Source: an uncultured Eubacterium sp. (GTDB taxonomy: Bacteria; Bacillota; Clostridia; Lachnospirales; Lachnospiraceae). Taken from it: a stretch of DNA of 64,000 nt. The position numbers were made by a program, and so were the translations under genes. Below, in pieces: positions 25,644-34,144 of the stretch. Below the pieces are notes generated by a model, which saw nothing but the letters and a program-made list of their open reading frames with translations, was not told the origin of the DNA and searched no databases. Position 1 is the first letter of the stretch, and each line of letters opens with the position of its first letter. The stretch spans positions 1-64,000 of the forward strand of contig CAJFUA010000065.1 of assembly GCA_904420085.1 (NCBI GenBank), read 5' to 3'.

Positions 25644-26630
25644 TCACTGTTCCCTTCTGATGTTGATATTACAAGCCTGCATAATTCTGCTAAAAATCGG
25701 AGGAGGCTGTGCAGTAAATGTCTGATTGGACAAATTGGCACATACGCCATCAACCTTTCCGAAAACAATCTGCCATGAATGAAGCATCTGACTTTGAATG
25801 CTATACTCTTTTTTATACATTTCATTCATTTTTTTATTGCCATATTTATAGTCACCGATAATAGGATGCCCGATGGATGCCAGATGCGCCCGAATTTGGT
25901 GAGGTTTTCCGGTGATAAGTTTTACTTTGAGCAACGTCATATTTTCTGTCTGTTTTAACGGCTCATATTCGGTTTCAATATACTGACCGTCGTTGGCTTT
26001 TTCACTGATAAATACTTTGTTTCTCTTTTCATCTTTTCTTAGATATCCTTTGATGGACATGGGGCTTAAAACATTTCCTTCTGTTACCGCCAGATAATAC
26101 TTGTCCATGGTGCGTTCTTTCAGCATTTCCGACATTTTCTGCAAACCTGCTAAAGATTTTCCACCGATAATCAGACCACTGGTATTTCTGTCCAGTCGGT
26201 TGCAGATGCCGGGTTTAAATGTCTGTAAATCTTTTTCACTGAGACTTCCTTCATGGATCAGATAAGAAATCATATATTCATTGAGAGAGACATCCGATAC
26301 TGCCGCTTTCTGACTCAACATTCCCGACGGTTTATTGATAAAGATTACATTTTCATCCTCATACACGATATTTAACTGTATCGGTTGAACTATCTGCATG
26401 TAAGCAGATGTTCCCTGAAATTTTCGTATCGTATCATCTGCCATAAATATTTTCACAATATCATTTTCTTTTAATTTCTCTTTTCCGTCGGATTTCTTTC
26501 CGTTAAGTACAATATTCTTTTTTCTTAACATTTTATAAATGAAACCGGAAGGCGCTTCTTTCAAATATTTAAAAAGAAATTTATCCAATCTCTGTCCTGC
26601 TTCATTTTTGCCGATTTTTACTTCCTGCAC
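25644..26630 (-). CDS. RluA-family pseudouridine synthase
   Basis: An RNA-modifying enzyme of 328 residues. An N-terminal S4 RNA-binding domain (RLDKFLFKYL) precedes the pseudouridine synthase fold with the catalytic Asp in CNRLDRNTSGL. The ending KPHQIRAHLASIGHPIIGD is typical of RluC/RluD relatives. It starts directly after the RsuA-type gene. Which uridine in rRNA or tRNA it modifies cannot be told. Confidence 0.92.
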   Translation of the reverse strand: MQEVKIGKNEAGQRLDKFLFKYLKEAPSGFIYKMLRKKNIVLNGKKSDGKEKLKENDIVKIFMADDTIRKFQGTSAYMQIVQPIQLNIVYEDENVIFINKPSGMLSQKAAVSDVSLNEYMISYLIHEGSLSEKDLQTFKPGICNRLDRNTSGLIIGGKSLAGLQKMSEMLKERTMDKYYLAVTEGNVLSPMSIKGYLRKDEKRNKVFISEKANDGQYIETEYEPLKQTENMTLLKVKLITGKPHQIRAHLASIGHPIIGDYKYGNKKMNEMYKKEYSIQSQMLHSWQIVFGKVDGVCANLSNQTFTAQPPPIFSRIMQACNINIRREQ

Positions 26631-27347
26631 TTATTCCTCACAATCCTTTTTGCATTTTAATAAACTGCTGACTTCCTCTGGACGCAGCGCCCTGTATTCT
26701 CCCGGTTTTAAATTTTCATCCAATTGTAACGGTCCCATACGGACTCTTTTCAGATAAGTTACCTTCAATCCGAAATGTTGAAACATTCTTTTTACCTGAT
26801 GATATTTGCCCTCAGTTATGGTCACATACGCCTGATTCTCACTTAAAATCTCCAATATGGCCGGCTTCGTGTCTGCTTTCAGACCGATATCAAATCCTTC
26901 TTTAAAGTAAGTGACATATTCTTGTTTTAACGTTCCGTCCAGTTCCACATAATATTTTTTAGCCACATGTCTGCCCGGTGACAGAAGCATATGTGACAAT
27001 TCTCCGTCATTGGTTATCAACAGCAGACCTTCTGTATCCTTATCAAGCCTTCCAACGGGAAACAGTCCTTTTTTCGGCATCACATCCATCAAATCCAACA
27101 CGGTTCTGTATTGAAAATCGGACACTGCCGTCAATACACCGGCCGGTTTATTCATCATATAATAGTAAAACTTATGATAATTTAAATCCAGACCGTTCAG
27201 AGACACATGATCCTTTGTCTCTTCAATATGTATCTCCGGTCTGTTGACGATTTTATCATTTATTTTTACTTTTCCTTTTTTTACCAGCTCTTTTACCTGA
27301 CTTCTGGAGCCGATACCCAGAGAAGTTAAATATTTATCCAATCTCAT
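26631..27347 (-). CDS. RsuA-family 16S rRNA-type pseudouridine synthase
   Basis: A pseudouridine synthase of 238 residues from the RsuA/RluB/E/F group. The N-terminal S4 domain (MRLDKYLTSLGIGSRSQVKELV) is followed by the catalytic motif GRLDKDTEGLLLITNDG. It lies 14 nt after a hairpin that terminates the cupin gene and shows no good Shine-Dalgarno. It overlaps by nothing with the RluA-type gene, which follows at once. Confidence 0.92.
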   Translation of the reverse strand: MRLDKYLTSLGIGSRSQVKELVKKGKVKINDKIVNRPEIHIEETKDHVSLNGLDLNYHKFYYYMMNKPAGVLTAVSDFQYRTVLDLMDVMPKKGLFPVGRLDKDTEGLLLITNDGELSHMLLSPGRHVAKKYYVELDGTLKQEYVTYFKEGFDIGLKADTKPAILEILSENQAYVTITEGKYHQVKRMFQHFGLKVTYLKRVRMGPLQLDENLKPGEYRALRPEEVSSLLKCKKDCEE

Positions 27348-27355
27348 AAAACACC

Positions 27356-27383
27356 AAAAGGGCGCTAAGCAGTTGCCTAGCGC
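27356..27383 (-). terminator. Hairpin ending the cupin gene, abutting the next start codon
   Basis: GCGCTAGGC and its partner GCTTAGCGC make a nine-base stem that contains the cupin stop codon itself, followed by CCTTTTGGTGTTTT and then the ATG of the RsuA-type gene. The T-tract is interrupted, so termination may be partial. Confidence 0.6.
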
Positions 27384-27823
27384 TTATTATTTACTTTGTT
27401 ATATAATTCCACGATTTTAAGACTCTGTTCCTGATTCAGTTTCACTTTGGGTGAATTTTCATCTGTCGTATCTCTATTCTCAATAATCAGACAGGTACAG
27501 TTTTTTTCCGGAGTATGGGTGTGGAACGTTCCTTTCTTTACATTATATAATTTTAGCGGCTCCAGTTTGACGGCTTCAATCTCGCCAATTTCCTCACCGT
27601 TACCTCCAAGAAACAATGTAAAATCTCCCTGAAGCACCACAAAAACCTCATCTGTTTCATTGTGTTTCTGCATATTATCAATTTTATCCGGCTCAAGTTC
27701 ATCAATATATCGAAGCTCTGCCACACGCCATGACTCAAAATCAATTAAGGGAAGATATCCCTCCCCTTTAAAACTCGATACTTCCAATGTATGCCGAAAT
27801 AAAGATTCCTGTTTCACTTTCAT
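27377..27823 (-). CDS. Cupin-domain protein
   Basis: A small cytoplasmic protein of 148 residues with a single cupin beta-barrel. The first cupin motif is seen in HNETDEVFVVLQGDFTLFLG and the second around KKGTFHTHTPEKNC, which offers His ligands for a metal. No enzyme signature is recognised. AAGGAG lies before the start. It follows ridA on the same strand by 53 bp. Confidence 0.8.
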   Translation of the reverse strand: MKVKQESLFRHTLEVSSFKGEGYLPLIDFESWRVAELRYIDELEPDKIDNMQKHNETDEVFVVLQGDFTLFLGGNGEEIGEIEAVKLEPLKLYNVKKGTFHTHTPEKNCTCLIIENRDTTDENSPKVKLNQEQSLKIVELYNKVNNKR

Positions 27824-27876
27824 AACTCCTTCTTTTGTTTTCCCATGTTTATCGTCTTAAACTGTAAAATCTATTA

Positions 27877-28248
27877 CTATATTTCTGCAATAACTTCTAC
27901 TTCACAGAGCACGTTTTTCGGCAATGTCTTTACTGCTACACAGCTTCTGGCAGGTTTGTTTGTAAAATACTTTCCATAGATTTCATTAAATGTGGCAAAA
28001 TCATTCATATCTGCTAAAAAGCAGGAGGTTTTTACCACATGATCATAACTTAGTCCTGCTTCCTGCAAAATAGCGCCAAGATTTTTCATAACCTGCTCTG
28101 TCTGCTCTTCAATAGTTGTTCCCACAACCTCGCCTGTTGCCGGTTCCAGTGCAATCTGACCGGATGTAAATAATAAATTTCCTGTTTTCACTGCCTGTGA
28201 ATATGGGCCGATAGCCGCAGGCGCTTTATTTGTACTTAACTTTTCCAT
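27877..28248 (-). CDS. ridA: RidA family enamine/imine deaminase
   Basis: A trimeric deaminase of 123 residues that removes reactive 2-aminoacrylate-type intermediates. Motifs include APAAIGPYSQAVKTGNLLFTSGQI, the catalytic Arg region NKPARSCVAVKTLP and the final CEVEVIAEI. It has its own promoter. Length and ends match the family. Confidence 0.94.
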   Translation of the reverse strand: MEKLSTNKAPAAIGPYSQAVKTGNLLFTSGQIALEPATGEVVGTTIEEQTEQVMKNLGAILQEAGLSYDHVVKTSCFLADMNDFATFNEIYGKYFTNKPARSCVAVKTLPKNVLCEVEVIAEI

Positions 28249-28280
28249 AATATAAAACCTTCTTTCTGTAAACTACACTT

Positions 28281-28309
28281 ATTTTACACTTTAAATGTGT
28301 TTATATCAA
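28281..28309 (-). promoter_or_regulatory. ridA promoter with a palindromic spacer
   Basis: Minus-strand TTGATA (28309..28304), 17-bp spacer, TAAAAT (28286..28281). The spacer contains ACACTTTAAATGTGT, an almost perfect dyad (28286-28300) that could bind a regulator. Confidence 0.65.
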
Positions 28310-28318
28310 GAAGGTTTT

Positions 28319-29155
28319 CTAATAATCTGCATACAGCACATGATTCTCCAAATATTTCAGCACCCAGAAAGGATTCACGCTTAACTCATCATAGTGTTCT
28401 GTCTGAATGTAGATACCAAAATGCAAATGTACATCAAATTTCCCTTTTGTTCCCTCTTCCCCGTATCCGGTATCTCCCATATAACCTAAAAGTGTCCCCG
28501 CTTTGATGCTGTCTCCTTTTTTAATATTGGTGTAGGAGGACAGATGGGCGTAATAAAAATATCCGTCATGATTACTCCGGATACCTACCCGGTATCCTCC
28601 TTTTGGCAGCCAGCCAATGTTTTCTATCACACCGTCTGTTACACTGACAATGGGATAATATCCGCTGACATTTTTTTCTGCCATAATATCACAGCCTTCA
28701 TGTTTATAAGCACCGTTAAAATTTCTATCTGCGCCAAAACTGTTATCATATCCCACCCAGTCGCTGCCCACTTTACTTTTTGCCACCGGAAAATATTTTA
28801 AATCGTTAAAGATTGCGGCAAATCCCTGGGAAACTTTCTGATAATCATCATTACAAAACTGAATATAAGCTTTTTCCTCCTGCTTTATATTTTTCCCCCG
28901 AAATTTTAACCGGTTTAAATGACCGTCGGATCCCAGATAATTAACTGTCAGTATTTTTGCAAAATCATAATTCCGATTTTCCGCAATCTGTTTGGATTCT
29001 GACAATACGCTGTCCTTTATATTTAAATTTCTAAATTCCATTGTCTCAACCAGATTTTCCTTAATATGATAAGAACTGCAAATCACATAATCTGTTAATT
29101 CGGCACAGATAATTCCAAAAATAAAAATCATCACCACATAATAATATTTCTTCAT
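28319..29155 (-). CDS. M23 (LytM-type) peptidase, membrane anchored
   Basis: A cell-wall endopeptidase of about 278 residues. A lysine-started transmembrane helix (MKKYYYVVMIFIFGII) anchors it, and the C-terminal LytM domain has intact zinc motifs HEGCDI (H-x3-D) and HLHFG (HxH), so it is probably active. The ORF track starts six codons earlier, but MKKYYY at 29155 is a normal signal anchor. The start codon lies seven bases after the terminator of the ABC operon, whose 3' arm (GCAGGCG) is the only Shine-Dalgarno-like element. Anchored M23 proteins include sporulation factors such as SpoIIQ, but that link is only a suggestion. Confidence 0.85.
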   Translation of the reverse strand: MKKYYYVVMIFIFGIICAELTDYVICSSYHIKENLVETMEFRNLNIKDSVLSESKQIAENRNYDFAKILTVNYLGSDGHLNRLKFRGKNIKQEEKAYIQFCNDDYQKVSQGFAAIFNDLKYFPVAKSKVGSDWVGYDNSFGADRNFNGAYKHEGCDIMAEKNVSGYYPIVSVTDGVIENIGWLPKGGYRVGIRSNHDGYFYYAHLSSYTNIKKGDSIKAGTLLGYMGDTGYGEEGTKGKFDVHLHFGIYIQTEHYDELSVNPFWVLKYLENHVLYADY

Positions 29156-29196
29156 AAAAATACGCCTGCACATATTATTACTAATATATGCAGGCG
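29156..29196 (-). terminator. ABC operon terminator overlapping the M23 translation start region
   Basis: CGCCTGCA and TGCAGGCG form an eight-base GC-rich stem with an AT-rich loop, followed by TATTTTT and then the ATG of the M23 gene. The 5' arm also holds CATATATT (29190..29183), close to a sigma-E -10 box (CATACANT). Confidence 0.8.
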
Positions 29197-29204
29197 AAAC
29201 GCTC

Positions 29205-31124
29205 TTAATTACTGCTTCCGGTCTGAAGTCTGTAATAAGTTCCTTTCTCTTCCATTAATTCATCATGGCTTCCCCGCTCTATAATTCGTCCCTGTTCCAT
29301 AACCATAATACAGTCACTGTTCTTTATGGTAGAAAGTCTGTGGGCGATAACAAAAGTGGTTCTTCCTTTCATCAATGCATCCATGCCTTCCTGAACTATA
29401 CGCTCCGTTCTGGTATCAATGCTGGACGTGGCTTCGTCAAGAATTAATGCCGGAGGGTTTGCAACCGCTGCTCTTGCAATGGCAAGAAGCTGCCGCTGTC
29501 CCTGAGACAGATTTCCACCGTCCCCTGTCAGCATGGTATTGTATCCGTTTGGAAGCCTTTTAATAAAACTGTCCGCATTGGCGAGTTTTGCCGCTGCGAT
29601 AACTTCTTCTTCTGTGGCATCTAATTTGCCATAACGGATATTGTCCATGACAGTACCTGTAAATAAGTGGGTATCCTGAAGAACAATGCCCAAAGAACGC
29701 CTTAAATCTGCTTTCTTGATTTTGTTAATATTAATGCCGTCATAACGGATTTTTCCATCCTGAATATCATAAAATCTGTTAATCAGATTTGTAATGGTGG
29801 TTTTACCTGCTCCGGTAGAACCTACAAAAGCCAGTTTCTGTCCCGGATTTGCATACAGTTTCACATCATGTAAAACAATCTTTTCATTGGTATAACCGAA
29901 ATCCACACCGTCAAAGACGATTTCACCTTTCATCGGCGTATAAGTGGTCGTATCGTCGGCTTTGTGGTAGTGTTTCCATGCCCACATTCCGGTTCTCTCT
30001 TTACATTCCACAATCTGACCGTTTTCATTTTTACAGCGGACCAGAGTTACATATCCCTCATCGACTTCCGGCTCTTCTGCCAACAGTTTAAAGATTCTTT
30101 CCGCACCGGCCAATGCCATTACAATACTGTTCATCTGCATGGTCACCTGGTTAATCGGCTGTGCAAACTGTTTATTGTAAGTCAGGAAACTTACCAGTGC
30201 ACCCGGTGTCAGGGAAAATCCCAAAAAGCCATTGATTGCAATAACTGCACCGAAACATGCACAAAGCACATAACTCAAGTTTCCAAGCTGGGCATTACAC
30301 GGTCCCATCACATTGGCAAATTTATTCGCATTGTATGCGGAATGACATAATTTACTGTTTATCTCATCAAATTCTGCCATTGCCTGTTCTTCATGGCAGA
30401 ACACTTTTACCACTTTCTGCCCGGTCATCATTTCCTCAATATAACCGTTTACCTGTCCGATATCCTCCTGTTGCGCCAAAAAGAATTTACCGGAAAGGGA
30501 TGTCAGTTTCTTTGACCCCATAATAATTACAAATATCATAAAAATTGTGACAACTGTAAGAGGAACACTTAACCGTAACATTGCGGCGAAAACGCTGACA
30601 ACCGTAATGACGCTGTTGATGATTTGCGGCAGGGACTGACTTACCATCTGTCTTAACGTATCAATATCATTGGTATACATAGACATGATATCACCATGAG
30701 AATGGGTATCAAAATATTTAATCGGCAGAGACTGCATATGATTAAACATTTCTTCCCTCAAATCTTTCAATACACCCTGTGTGACAAAAACCATGATTTC
30801 AGCCTGGGCAAAAGCTGCTAAGATGCCCATTCCATAAAATACGGCAACTTTTCCCATAGCTCCCAGTAACGGCGCAAAATCCGTACTGCCCTGAGCAATC
30901 ATAGGGAGAATATACTCATCAATCAGTGCTTTCATAAACCATGTTCCCTGAACATTGGCAAACACACTGCCTACAATACAAATTAAAACAATAATCAGAT
31001 GAGGGGCATATCGTTTTCCCATAAACTTTATAATCTGACTTAATATCTTAAATGGATGCTCAATTTTTTGTGTCGGACCCATATTTCTGCGGCCCGGACC
31101 TTTGATTGTTCTTGCCTGTGCCAT
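29205..31124 (-). CDS. ABC transporter, fused permease/ATPase (exporter type), subunit 2
   Basis: A half-exporter of 639 residues: six transmembrane helices in about the first 330 residues, then an ABC ATPase domain with Walker A GSTGAGKTT, signature LSQGQRQ and Walker B ALILDEATSS. It likely forms a heterodimer with the upstream ABC gene, whose stop it overlaps by one base. An unusual insert between the membrane and ATPase domains (RTGMWAWKHYHKADD) occurs in this family. MarR-controlled pairs of this kind usually act in drug or peptide export; the substrate is unknown. Confidence 0.92.
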   Translation of the reverse strand: MAQARTIKGPGRRNMGPTQKIEHPFKILSQIIKFMGKRYAPHLIIVLICIVGSVFANVQGTWFMKALIDEYILPMIAQGSTDFAPLLGAMGKVAVFYGMGILAAFAQAEIMVFVTQGVLKDLREEMFNHMQSLPIKYFDTHSHGDIMSMYTNDIDTLRQMVSQSLPQIINSVITVVSVFAAMLRLSVPLTVVTIFMIFVIIMGSKKLTSLSGKFFLAQQEDIGQVNGYIEEMMTGQKVVKVFCHEEQAMAEFDEINSKLCHSAYNANKFANVMGPCNAQLGNLSYVLCACFGAVIAINGFLGFSLTPGALVSFLTYNKQFAQPINQVTMQMNSIVMALAGAERIFKLLAEEPEVDEGYVTLVRCKNENGQIVECKERTGMWAWKHYHKADDTTTYTPMKGEIVFDGVDFGYTNEKIVLHDVKLYANPGQKLAFVGSTGAGKTTITNLINRFYDIQDGKIRYDGININKIKKADLRRSLGIVLQDTHLFTGTVMDNIRYGKLDATEEEVIAAAKLANADSFIKRLPNGYNTMLTGDGGNLSQGQRQLLAIARAAVANPPALILDEATSSIDTRTERIVQEGMDALMKGRTTFVIAHRLSTIKNSDCIMVMEQGRIIERGSHDELMEEKGTYYRLQTGSSN

Positions 31125-32911
31125 TATGCCTCACCTCCATCATTGTCAAAATCAGCATTATCATTGGTCTGTTGTAAATATACTTCACGATATATTTCAT
31201 TATTTTCTTTCAGGTATTCGTGGGTGCCGATTTCATTAATTTTACCGTCATCCATGACAATAATTCTGTCGGCATCCTGCACAGAAGAAATACGCTGTGC
31301 AATAATGATTTTGGTCGTCTCCGGAATTTCTTCCCGGAATGCTTTCCTGATTTTTGCATCCGTCACCGTGTCTACTGCACTGGTGGAGTCATCCAAAATT
31401 AAAATTTTTGGTTTCTTCAATAATGCCCTTGCGATACACAGACGCTGCTTCTGTCCGCCGGAAACATTGGAACCTCCCTGTTCAATATAAGTCTCATATT
31501 TATCAGGCATTCTCTCAATGAATTCATCAGCACATGCCAGTTTACATGCACGTATGCATTCTTCTTCCGTGGCATCCGGATCGCCCCAGCGCAGGTTCTC
31601 CAGAATGGTTCCTGAGAATAGTACATTGTTCTGAAGTACAACGCTTACTTCCTGTCTCACAGTCTCCAAATCATAGGTTCTTACATCTTTCCCGCCAATA
31701 CGGATATAGCTCTCTTCTCCTTCCTTTTCAGGTTCTTCTATATCATAGAGGCGGCTGATCAGATTGACAAAACTGGACTTTGCACTTCCGGTACCACCGA
31801 TAATACCGATGGTCTCTCCGGATTTGATTTGAATATTAACATTTTCCAGAATCGGTTTCTCGCTGTTTTTGTTGTATCTGAAATTTACGTTTTTAAACTC
31901 AATACTTCCATCCGGCACATCGAAATCCGGATTTTCCGGATTGGTAATGTCCGCTTTTTCTTCTAATACTTCTGCGATACGTCTCGCACTTGCCATGGAC
32001 ATGGTAATCATCACAAATACCATAGACAGCATCATCAAACTCATCAGAATGTTCATACAGTAAGCCAGAAGCGAGGTCAGATTACCTGTCGTTAATCCCA
32101 TAACCGGATTGTTACCACTGGCCACAATCATGTTGGCTCCCAGCCAGCTGATCAGCAGAATACATGTATATACAGTGGTCATCATGACCGGTGCATTCAA
32201 AGATACAATTCCTTCCGCTTTTACGAACATCTTATAGATATTGTGGCTTGCCTTTCCAAATTTACTTTTTTCAAAATCTTCTCTGACATAGGCTTTTACC
32301 ACACGCATAGCGGTAACATTTTCCTGAACACTTTCATTCATGGCGTCATAGCGTTTAAAAACCTGATTGAAATATTTAAATGAAAAGAAAATAATTATGG
32401 CACAGATACATCCAAGAATGATTACCGCAATCAGATAAATGGTTGCCAGTCTTGGGGAAACCGTAAATGCCATAATCATCGCCACAATCAGGCTAAAAGG
32501 GGCCCGTACTGCCATTCGCAAAATCATCTGGTAAGCATTTTGCATATTGGTTACATCCGTCGTCAGTCTGGTTACCAGTCCGGCGGTACTGAACTTATCA
32601 ATATTGGAAAAACTGAATGTCTGAATATTATCAAACATGGCTTTTCTAAGATTTTTTGCAAATCCGGTGGAAGCCTTTGCGCCAAAGACGCCTCCCATCC
32701 ATCCGAAAATTAATCCTGCAATCGCAAGCAGCAGCATAATTCCGGCTGTCTTATATATTTCTGCCAAATCACCGGTTCCGATGGAATCAATAATTGTGGC
32801 CATCAGTAATGGAATAAAATTTTCTACGATAACTTCACCTAACATACCGACAGGCGTCAGTATAGAAGCTGCTGTATATCCTTTAATATGTTTTCCTAAT
32901 GTTTTAATCAT
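31124..32911 (-). CDS. ABC transporter, fused permease/ATPase (exporter type), subunit 1
   Basis: A half-exporter of 595 residues with an N-terminal six-helix membrane domain and a C-terminal ATPase: Walker A GGTGSAKSSF, signature VSGGQKQRLCIARALL and Walker B ILILDDSTSAVD. The Walker B glutamate is replaced by Asp followed by Ser (DDSTS rather than DEATS), the common asymmetry of heterodimeric exporters with one weak ATP site. It overlaps the MarR gene by 8 bases at its start and the partner ABC gene at its end. Confidence 0.93.
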   Translation of the reverse strand: MIKTLGKHIKGYTAASILTPVGMLGEVIVENFIPLLMATIIDSIGTGDLAEIYKTAGIMLLLAIAGLIFGWMGGVFGAKASTGFAKNLRKAMFDNIQTFSFSNIDKFSTAGLVTRLTTDVTNMQNAYQMILRMAVRAPFSLIVAMIMAFTVSPRLATIYLIAVIILGCICAIIIFFSFKYFNQVFKRYDAMNESVQENVTAMRVVKAYVREDFEKSKFGKASHNIYKMFVKAEGIVSLNAPVMMTTVYTCILLISWLGANMIVASGNNPVMGLTTGNLTSLLAYCMNILMSLMMLSMVFVMITMSMASARRIAEVLEEKADITNPENPDFDVPDGSIEFKNVNFRYNKNSEKPILENVNIQIKSGETIGIIGGTGSAKSSFVNLISRLYDIEEPEKEGEESYIRIGGKDVRTYDLETVRQEVSVVLQNNVLFSGTILENLRWGDPDATEEECIRACKLACADEFIERMPDKYETYIEQGGSNVSGGQKQRLCIARALLKKPKILILDDSTSAVDTVTDAKIRKAFREEIPETTKIIIAQRISSVQDADRIIVMDDGKINEIGTHEYLKENNEIYREVYLQQTNDNADFDNDGGEA

Positions 32912-33398
32912 TTCTCTGTCTCCTTTCTATTGTTCTTTCCTCATTAAAACATTCCATAACTTTGTCTGATATTTCACTGTCTGTCAACAGATTATGATAC
33001 AGCCTATCCAAATAATTGCAAAGCTGTTCTATTTCCTTGTCTGTAAAATCTTTGATTAAAAGCGACTCCGTTTTTTCTCTATTCGCATTCATCTGTTCCT
33101 TTAACCGACGGGCTTTGGAAGTGAGATAAATATTTCTATATTTTTTATTTTGTTCATCCACTCTGATATCTATGAATCCTTTTTCTTTTAATCTGGCAAG
33201 AATCCCCGACATTGTGGAATGCTTGACACCAAATTCTTCAGACAGTATTTTCTGTGTAATCTTTTCATCTCCATATCGGAAAAGATATGTCAGAACATGC
33301 ATCTGTGAGACAGTTATATCCAACTGTTTCAAATTGTGATTCATGTGCAATTTGATAAGTTGATGTATTTTCCTGATTTTAAATCCTAAATGTTCCAT
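32904..33398 (-). CDS. MarR family transcriptional regulator
   Basis: A winged-helix repressor of about 164 residues controlling the downstream ABC exporter pair and itself. The recognition region is EEFGVKHSTMSGILARLKEKGF and the wing VDEQNKKYRNIYLT. The ORF track begins 19 codons earlier; the ATG at 33398 follows GGAGG by six bases and yields MEHLGFKIRKIHQL, the usual start, so it is chosen. A 28-bp dyad overlaps its promoter. It ends overlapping the first ABC gene. Confidence 0.92.
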   Translation of the reverse strand: MEHLGFKIRKIHQLIKLHMNHNLKQLDITVSQMHVLTYLFRYGDEKITQKILSEEFGVKHSTMSGILARLKEKGFIDIRVDEQNKKYRNIYLTSKARRLKEQMNANREKTESLLIKDFTDKEIEQLCNYLDRLYHNLLTDSEISDKVMECFNEERTIERRQRND

Positions 33399-33466
33399 TT
33401 TCCCTCCTTTCGCATTTTTATTTATATGCAAATGAAAATAATGTAATTTTTCCAAAAAAAGAAAGC

Positions 33467-33494
33467 TATGATATGTAGCATGCTACACATCATA
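33467..33494. promoter_or_regulatory. Probable MarR operator, 28-bp dyad
   Basis: Two 14-base arms centred between 33480 and 33481 (right arm TGCTACACATCATA) match at 13 of 14 positions. The dyad starts at the -10 box of the marR promoter and covers the transcription start, the expected place for an autorepressor. Confidence 0.75.
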
Positions 33495-33517
33495 ACTCGA
33501 TTAAAAATTTTAGTCAA
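33489..33517 (-). promoter_or_regulatory. marR-ABC-ABC promoter
   Basis: Minus-strand TTGACT (33517..33512), 17-bp spacer, TATGAT (33494..33489). The -10 is shared with the edge of the dyad operator. Confidence 0.75.
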
Positions 33518-33551
33518 TACTAATATTTATTTTTAACAAACTTTTAACAAA

Positions 33552-34130
33552 TTAGCAAAAGGCTTTCTGAAGAATCATATCAATTTGTTCTTTTGTGTCA
33601 TTTTCCGACCCGCTGTTATCTATGTATTCATCAGCAAAACGATTGCATTCCTCATCGGAAGGCTGACTGTTCATAATGCTGACAGACTTCTCTCTGGAAT
33701 ACCCTCTGCCAATGGAAAGTCTTTTTATACGGGTCTCAAAATCGCAGTATATGAACCAGAGTTCATCACAGCAGGATTCCAGACCGGAACCTAATAAAAT
33801 TGCCGATTCAACGACAATCAGGTCTTTTTCCGATTTTTCTACCCTGCTGTGTATCTCATTGATTGTTCCCGGATGTGTGATTTCATTCAGCCTGATAAGT
33901 TTCTCCCTGTCTTTGAAAACAAGACCTGCCAGTTTCTCTCGGTCAATGTTTCCATTGACCGACACGTGAGGAAAAGCTTCAACAATTTCATCGTAAACTT
34001 TATTTCCCGGATTCATTAATTCTTTTGCCACTTTATCCGCTTCAATAATATCGGCATCATATGTCTTTTTTAAATAATCCATAACCGTCGACTTTCCACA
34101 GCCGACGCCTCCCATCAGTCCAATAACCAT
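33552..34130 (-). CDS. coaE: Dephospho-CoA kinase
   Basis: The last enzyme of coenzyme A synthesis, 192 residues. The P-loop GLMGGVGCGKST is at the N-terminus, followed by the conserved DADIIEADKVAKEL and the HPGTINEI segment. It lies 14 bp downstream of polA, the usual pairing in Firmicutes. Confidence 0.96.
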   Translation of the reverse strand: MVIGLMGGVGCGKSTVMDYLKKTYDADIIEADKVAKELMNPGNKVYDEIVEAFPHVSVNGNIDREKLAGLVFKDREKLIRLNEITHPGTINEIHSRVEKSEKDLIVVESAILLGSGLESCCDELWFIYCDFETRIKRLSIGRGYSREKSVSIMNSQPSDEECNRFADEYIDNSGSENDTKEQIDMILQKAFC

Positions 34131-34144
34131 AATTTTCTCCCTGT

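Noticed and set aside
29205-33455. A defence or bacteriocin-type ABC system.
   Set aside because: Only a MarR regulator and two half-exporters are present, with no peptide, immunity or nuclease genes; this is the common Clostridia efflux arrangement.
33467-33494. 28-bp dyad as the coaE terminator.
   Set aside because: The T-run begins about seven bases after the stem, and the dyad begins exactly at a good -10 box, so an operator fits better; dual use cannot be excluded.
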